Source: Polaribacter sp. (GTDB lineage Bacteria > Bacteroidota > Bacteroidia > Flavobacteriales > Flavobacteriaceae). Taken from it: a stretch of 10,115 nucleotides of DNA. The translations under genes and the position numbers were made by a program. Below are positions 8,356 through 10,115 of the stretch, piece by piece. How positions within the stretch are numbered: position 1 is the first letter of the stretch; the number at the start of each line of letters is the position of its first letter. The notes under the pieces are model-generated. The model was not told the origin of the DNA and searched no databases. It saw only the letters and a list, made by a program, of their open reading frames with translations. The DNA is taken from the NCBI GenBank assembly GCA_030731695.1, contig JANQTK010000178.1:3061-13175 (forward strand), written 5' to 3'.

Positions 8356-9222
8356 ATGAAATCTGTTGTAAAATGGCTTTCAACTCCATATTATTTTAAT
8401 CCTTCAAGCTGGTTTAAACTAAAAACCAGCTTGATTTTAGGATTATCATCATTTTTATTTCTATATATATTTAGACCTTTCTCTATTTCCTCTTTAGAAG
8501 AGAAAATTATTTTTGAATATACATTTGGAATTAGTTTTGTGAGCTTTTTAGGAACTTTTTACACACTATTTGTTCCGCCACTAGTATTCAAAGATTTTTT
8601 TCATGAAGAAAAGTGGACAGTGGGAAAGAATCTTCTTTTGATATTTTTAGGTCTCTTATTAATTGGAACTTTTTTGTGGTTTTTTGCCAATACTTACAGA
8701 GCTAAAAATAATTCTGAATCAATTAATTATTTAGTTTTTTTAACATATACGTATATATCTGGAGCAATTCCAATATCGTTTATGATATTTATAAATGAAA
8801 AAAATGTTCGTTTAAGAAGAGAGAAAAAAGCTGAATTAATCTCTGAAATTAACGTTTTAAAACCAAAACAAATATTTAATGAAAATATAATTATTTATGC
8901 TGACAATCAAAAAGAATTCTTAAATATTTCTATTGATAATTTGGTCTACGTAACATCTCAGGGGAACTATGCAAGCTTTTTTACATTAAAAAATAATTAT
9001 TTAAAAGAGGAAATACTTAGAGTTACATTATCTAAAGTTTCAGACGAACTGTCTCAATATTCAAATATGATTAGATGCCATAAATCATTTATAATAAATA
9101 CTAAATTTATAAAAAAAATCTCAGGAAATGCAAGAGGCTATTTACTGCATGTAGATTGTATTCCATTTCAGATTCCTGTTTCAAGGAGTTTTAGTAAAGA
9201 ATCCTTAAAAAAACTTATATAA
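8356..9222 (+). CDS. membrane-anchored LytTR-family DNA-binding regulator
   Basis: A 288-residue transcription regulator with four predicted TM helices (about 24-40, 56-78, 92-111 and 124-146), a short basic linker (RLRREKK near 152-158) and a C-terminal LytTR DNA-binding domain (about 185-285). The LytTR signature is clear: IDNLVYVTSQGNY (193-205), the segment MIRCHKSFIINTKFI (238-252) and the terminal IPVSRSF block (273-279). No receiver domain is present, so it is not a standard response regulator; the membrane part is presumably the sensor. This architecture is frequent in Bacteroidetes, but its signals are largely unknown. It is 9 bp behind the SPFH gene and an A-rich run precedes its ATG. 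Directly behind its stop lie tandem repeats and a promoter that may be its target. The local sequence is noticeably more AT-rich than that of the SPFH gene. Confidence 0.93.
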   Translation: MKSVVKWLSTPYYFNPSSWFKLKTSLILGLSSFLFLYIFRPFSISSLEEKIIFEYTFGISFVSFLGTFYTLFVPPLVFKDFFHEEKWTVGKNLLLIFLGLLLIGTFLWFFANTYRAKNNSESINYLVFLTYTYISGAIPISFMIFINEKNVRLRREKKAELISEINVLKPKQIFNENIIIYADNQKEFLNISIDNLVYVTSQGNYASFFTLKNNYLKEEILRVTLSKVSDELSQYSNMIRCHKSFIINTKFIKKISGNARGYLLHVDCIPFQIPVSRSFSKESLKKLI

Positions 9223-9267
9223 ATTATTCCCATTTATCCCAAATTTTAAATAATTATTCCCATTTAT
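9222..9267. repeat. 16-bp direct repeat, two copies, 30-bp period
   Basis: AATTATTCCCATTTAT occurs exactly at 9222-9237 and again at 9252-9267. A degenerate related piece (TTTATCCCAAAT, around 9233-9244) lies between, with its CCC 21 bp before that of the second copy. The first copy begins on the last base of the LytTR regulator stop codon and the second ends about 10 bp before a -33 element. LytTR proteins bind tandem direct repeats next to promoters, so this is a candidate operator for the adjacent regulator. That link is inference. Confidence 0.75.
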
Positions 9268-9283
9268 AACAAAATGTTGTTAT
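9266..9283. promoter_or_regulatory. inverted repeat overlapping the -33 element
   Basis: ATAACAA (9266-9272) and TTGTTAT (9277-9283) are perfect 7-bp arms around the spacer AATG. The right arm contains the TTG of the putative -33 element, which would place a bound dimeric regulator in competition with RNA polymerase. It could also be chance in such AT-rich sequence. Confidence 0.45.
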
Positions 9284-9307
9284 TGCCTTAATAATGAATT
9301 AATTTTG
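9275..9307 (+). promoter_or_regulatory. strong Bacteroidetes-type promoter in the regulator-tatA intergenic region
   Basis: TGTTG (9275-9279) and TAATTTTG (9300-9307) form a -33/-7 pair with 20-bp spacing. The -7 matches TAnnTTTG exactly. This is the best promoter pair in the window. It points rightward into a region with no downstream gene on that strand, ending at a terminator about 75 bp on. Confidence 0.6.
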
Positions 9308-9312
9308 TAGGA

Positions 9313-9390
9313 CAAATGAATTATAAAAATTGGGGGATTTATTTTAATTCAAAAAAAAAGCTCTGTAAAAATTTTACAGAGCTTTTAGTT
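9313..9390 (+). ncRNA. candidate short transcript between promoter and terminator
   Basis: From the predicted start near 9313 (5-7 nt after the -7 box) to the T run of the 9356-9386 hairpin there is room for an RNA of about 75 nt. Its 5' part contains a GGGGG run (around 9332-9336) in an otherwise A/U-rich single-stranded stretch, and its 3' end is a terminator stem-loop, the layout of a small regulatory RNA. A 26-codon frame (9316-9396) begins a few bases after the predicted start but reads through the terminator. No known RNA family is recognised; the call rests on the promoter and terminator alone. Confidence 0.35.
9356..9386. terminator. bidirectional rho-independent terminator between the regulator and tatA
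   Basis: The core AGCTCTGTAAAA (9359-9370) pairs perfectly with TTTTACAGAGCT (9372-9383), and the flanking A and T tracts extend it. There are nine A on the left and a T-rich tract on the right, so it can terminate rightward transcripts from the regulator or the short transcript, and leftward transcripts of tatA, whose stop is 24 bp away. Confidence 0.9.
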
Positions 9391-9409
9391 TTATAAATAA
9401 TAAGAATCT

Positions 9410-9598
9410 TTACTTTTTATCTTCTATTTTATCGTTAGATTCTTCTTTTGTAGCGTTTTTAAATTCTTTGATTCCATTTCCAAGACCTTTCATTAATTCT
9501 GGAATCTTCTTTCCACCAAATAAAAGTAACACAACTACCAAAATGATGACTACTTGAGTGCCACCAACAAAACCGAAATGCATTAATAAGTTGTTCAT
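9410..9598 (-). CDS. tatA: Sec-independent protein translocase subunit TatA/E
   Basis: Small pore-forming subunit of the twin-arginine translocase, which exports folded proteins across the inner membrane with TatC. The 62-residue product has a short N-terminus, one TM helix (about 11-27), the hinge motif FGGKKIPEL (27-35), an amphipathic helix to about residue 50 (MKGLGNGIKEFKNA) and an acidic/basic tail. This is the full TatA/E layout; TatB is longer. The frame stays open upstream to a TTG at 9628, but that codon overlaps a -7 box (9618-9625) and would precede the transcript start, so the ATG at 9598 is chosen. No tatC is nearby, which is usual in Bacteroidetes. A bidirectional terminator follows. 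Confidence 0.95.
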   Translation of the reverse strand: MNNLLMHFGFVGGTQVVIILVVVLLLFGGKKIPELMKGLGNGIKEFKNATKEESNDKIEDKK

Positions 9599-9617
9599 AA
9601 ATAAAAATTTAACACTG

Positions 9618-9625
9618 CAAAGATA
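9618..9625 (-). promoter_or_regulatory. tatA promoter -7 box
   Basis: On the minus strand TATCTTTG matches TAnnTTTG exactly. It shares the 12-mer GTATCTTTGCAG with the gltX promoter. Transcription would start near 9611, about 13 nt before the tatA ATG. No clear -33 TTG is seen at the expected distance. The box decides the tatA start codon. Confidence 0.65.
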
Positions 9626-9639
9626 CAAAAAGGTTTTTA

Positions 9640-10115
9640 TTAATTTCTTTTTTGTATTATACCTCCTATTACTTTTTTATCTTTTATGATTTCAGGTTCT
9701 CCTTTATAAAAAATAGACCCTCCAAAGCTAACTTTTGCATCCAAAGATTCACCTGCAAAAATTTCGGCTTTTGCACCAGTTCCTGCTTTTACAGTGGTGC
9801 TTGAACTGCACTCTAAATTAAATCCATTGTAAACACCATATAAATCCAAATCAACGTTTTGATTTTTTGTGGTTCCTGTAAGTTTGATAATTCCTCCTGA
9901 TGAAGCTCTCACCTCTAAATGTTTTACGTCAACAACTAGATTTATAAACGCTTTTTCTTGAGCATTTACCTCTAATTTATCTTGTTTAATTTCTTTTGAG
10001 GTTATTGTTGATGCTTCATTTGCATCAATAACATCAATATTTTTGTTGTAATAAATCGTGACTAAAACTTCATTTTTTGCTAGATTTTTATCAGGATTTA
10101 GTGAGAAAGGTAACG
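9640..10115 (-). CDS. DUF2807 / head-GIN-domain adhesin-like protein (partial, N-terminus off window)
   Basis: The minus-strand frame is open from the right edge to the stop at 9640-9642, giving at least 158 C-terminal residues. The internal GTG near 9912 is only an in-frame valine. The text is a series of short beta-strand repeats with alternating hydrophobic residues, Gly/Ser turns and Asn/Asp: VLVTIYYNKNIDVIDA, LEVRASSGGIIKLTG, NLECSSSTTVKAGTGAKAEI, VSFGGSIFYKGEPEI. This is the pattern of the DUF2807 putative auto-transporter-adhesin head GIN domain, a beta-helix-like fold found in many exported Bacteroidetes proteins of unknown function. A signal peptide would be expected beyond the window. 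It lies 41 bp upstream of tatA, which has its own -7 box, so cotranscription is possible but not required. Confidence 0.85.
   Translation of the reverse strand, partial: LPFSLNPDKNLAKNEVLVTIYYNKNIDVIDANEASTITSKEIKQDKLEVNAQEKAFINLVVDVKHLEVRASSGGIIKLTGTTKNQNVDLDLYGVYNGFNLECSSSTTVKAGTGAKAEIFAGESLDAKVSFGGSIFYKGEPEIIKDKKVIGGIIQKRN

Noticed and set aside
7624..8389. Minus-strand ORFs within the SPFH gene
   Set aside because: Shadow frames of a clearly coding SPFH gene, with no family resemblance.
9316..9396. 26-codon ORF starting MNYKNWGIYF
   Set aside because: It runs through the terminator stem, has no ribosome binding site and encodes no recognisable motif; kept only as a note to the short-transcript finding.
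9599..9628. Ten-residue N-terminal extension of tatA from a TTG codon
   Set aside because: The TTG overlaps the TAnnTTTG promoter box, so it would not be on the mRNA; the internal ATG gives the normal TatA N-terminus.
9640..9912. A separate 90-residue gene starting at an internal GTG
   Set aside because: The frame is open all the way to the right edge with continuous DUF2807-like beta-repeat sequence, so it is the tail of a larger gene.

Overview
The window reads as a chromosomal segment from a low-GC Bacteroidetes, most likely a marine-type Flavobacteriaceae. The evidence is the AT-rich, Lys/Asn/Ile-rich coding, the Bacteroidetes -7 promoter box TAnnTTTG (TATCTTTG before gltX and before tatA, TAATTTTG in the 9.3 kb intergenic region), the lack of strong Shine-Dalgarno sequences, and the gene set (Bacteroidetes-type YbeY, a giant DUF4175-like protein, a membrane-anchored LytTR regulator, a DUF2807 adhesin-like protein). 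Nothing indicates phage, plasmid, IS or CRISPR content. It is mostly core housekeeping with some uncharacterised neighbours.

Left part, minus strand (1-5126): an apparent operon read right to left, DUF4175-like membrane/coiled-coil protein -> ybeY -> mnmG (mnmG cut by the window edge). The 44-bp gap between ybeY and mnmG contains a near-perfect ParB-binding parS site (14-bp perfect palindrome GTTTCACGTGAAAC). This suggests the locus lies in the ParB-organised, origin-proximal part of the chromosome.

Centre, plus strand (5244-7360): divergently transcribed gltX (glutamyl-tRNA synthetase) with a Bacteroidetes -7 box, followed 3 bp later by a small exported protein and a strong rho-independent terminator. 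mnmG (tRNA wobble U34 modification), ybeY (rRNA maturation) and gltX (tRNA-Glu charging) make this a translation-related cluster.

Right part (7429-9222, plus): an SPFH protein of the HIR/stomatin type, followed 9 bp later by a four-TM LytTR-type DNA-binding regulator. Directly behind the regulator gene are a 16-bp direct repeat, an inverted repeat, a well-formed -33/-7 promoter and, about 45 bp further on, a strong bidirectional terminator. Together these look like a self-contained regulated short-transcript unit (about 75 nt) and are the most interesting unexplained structure here.

Far right, minus strand (9410-10115): tatA (Tat protein-translocase subunit), and upstream of it the C-terminal part of a DUF2807/GIN-domain protein that runs off the window.
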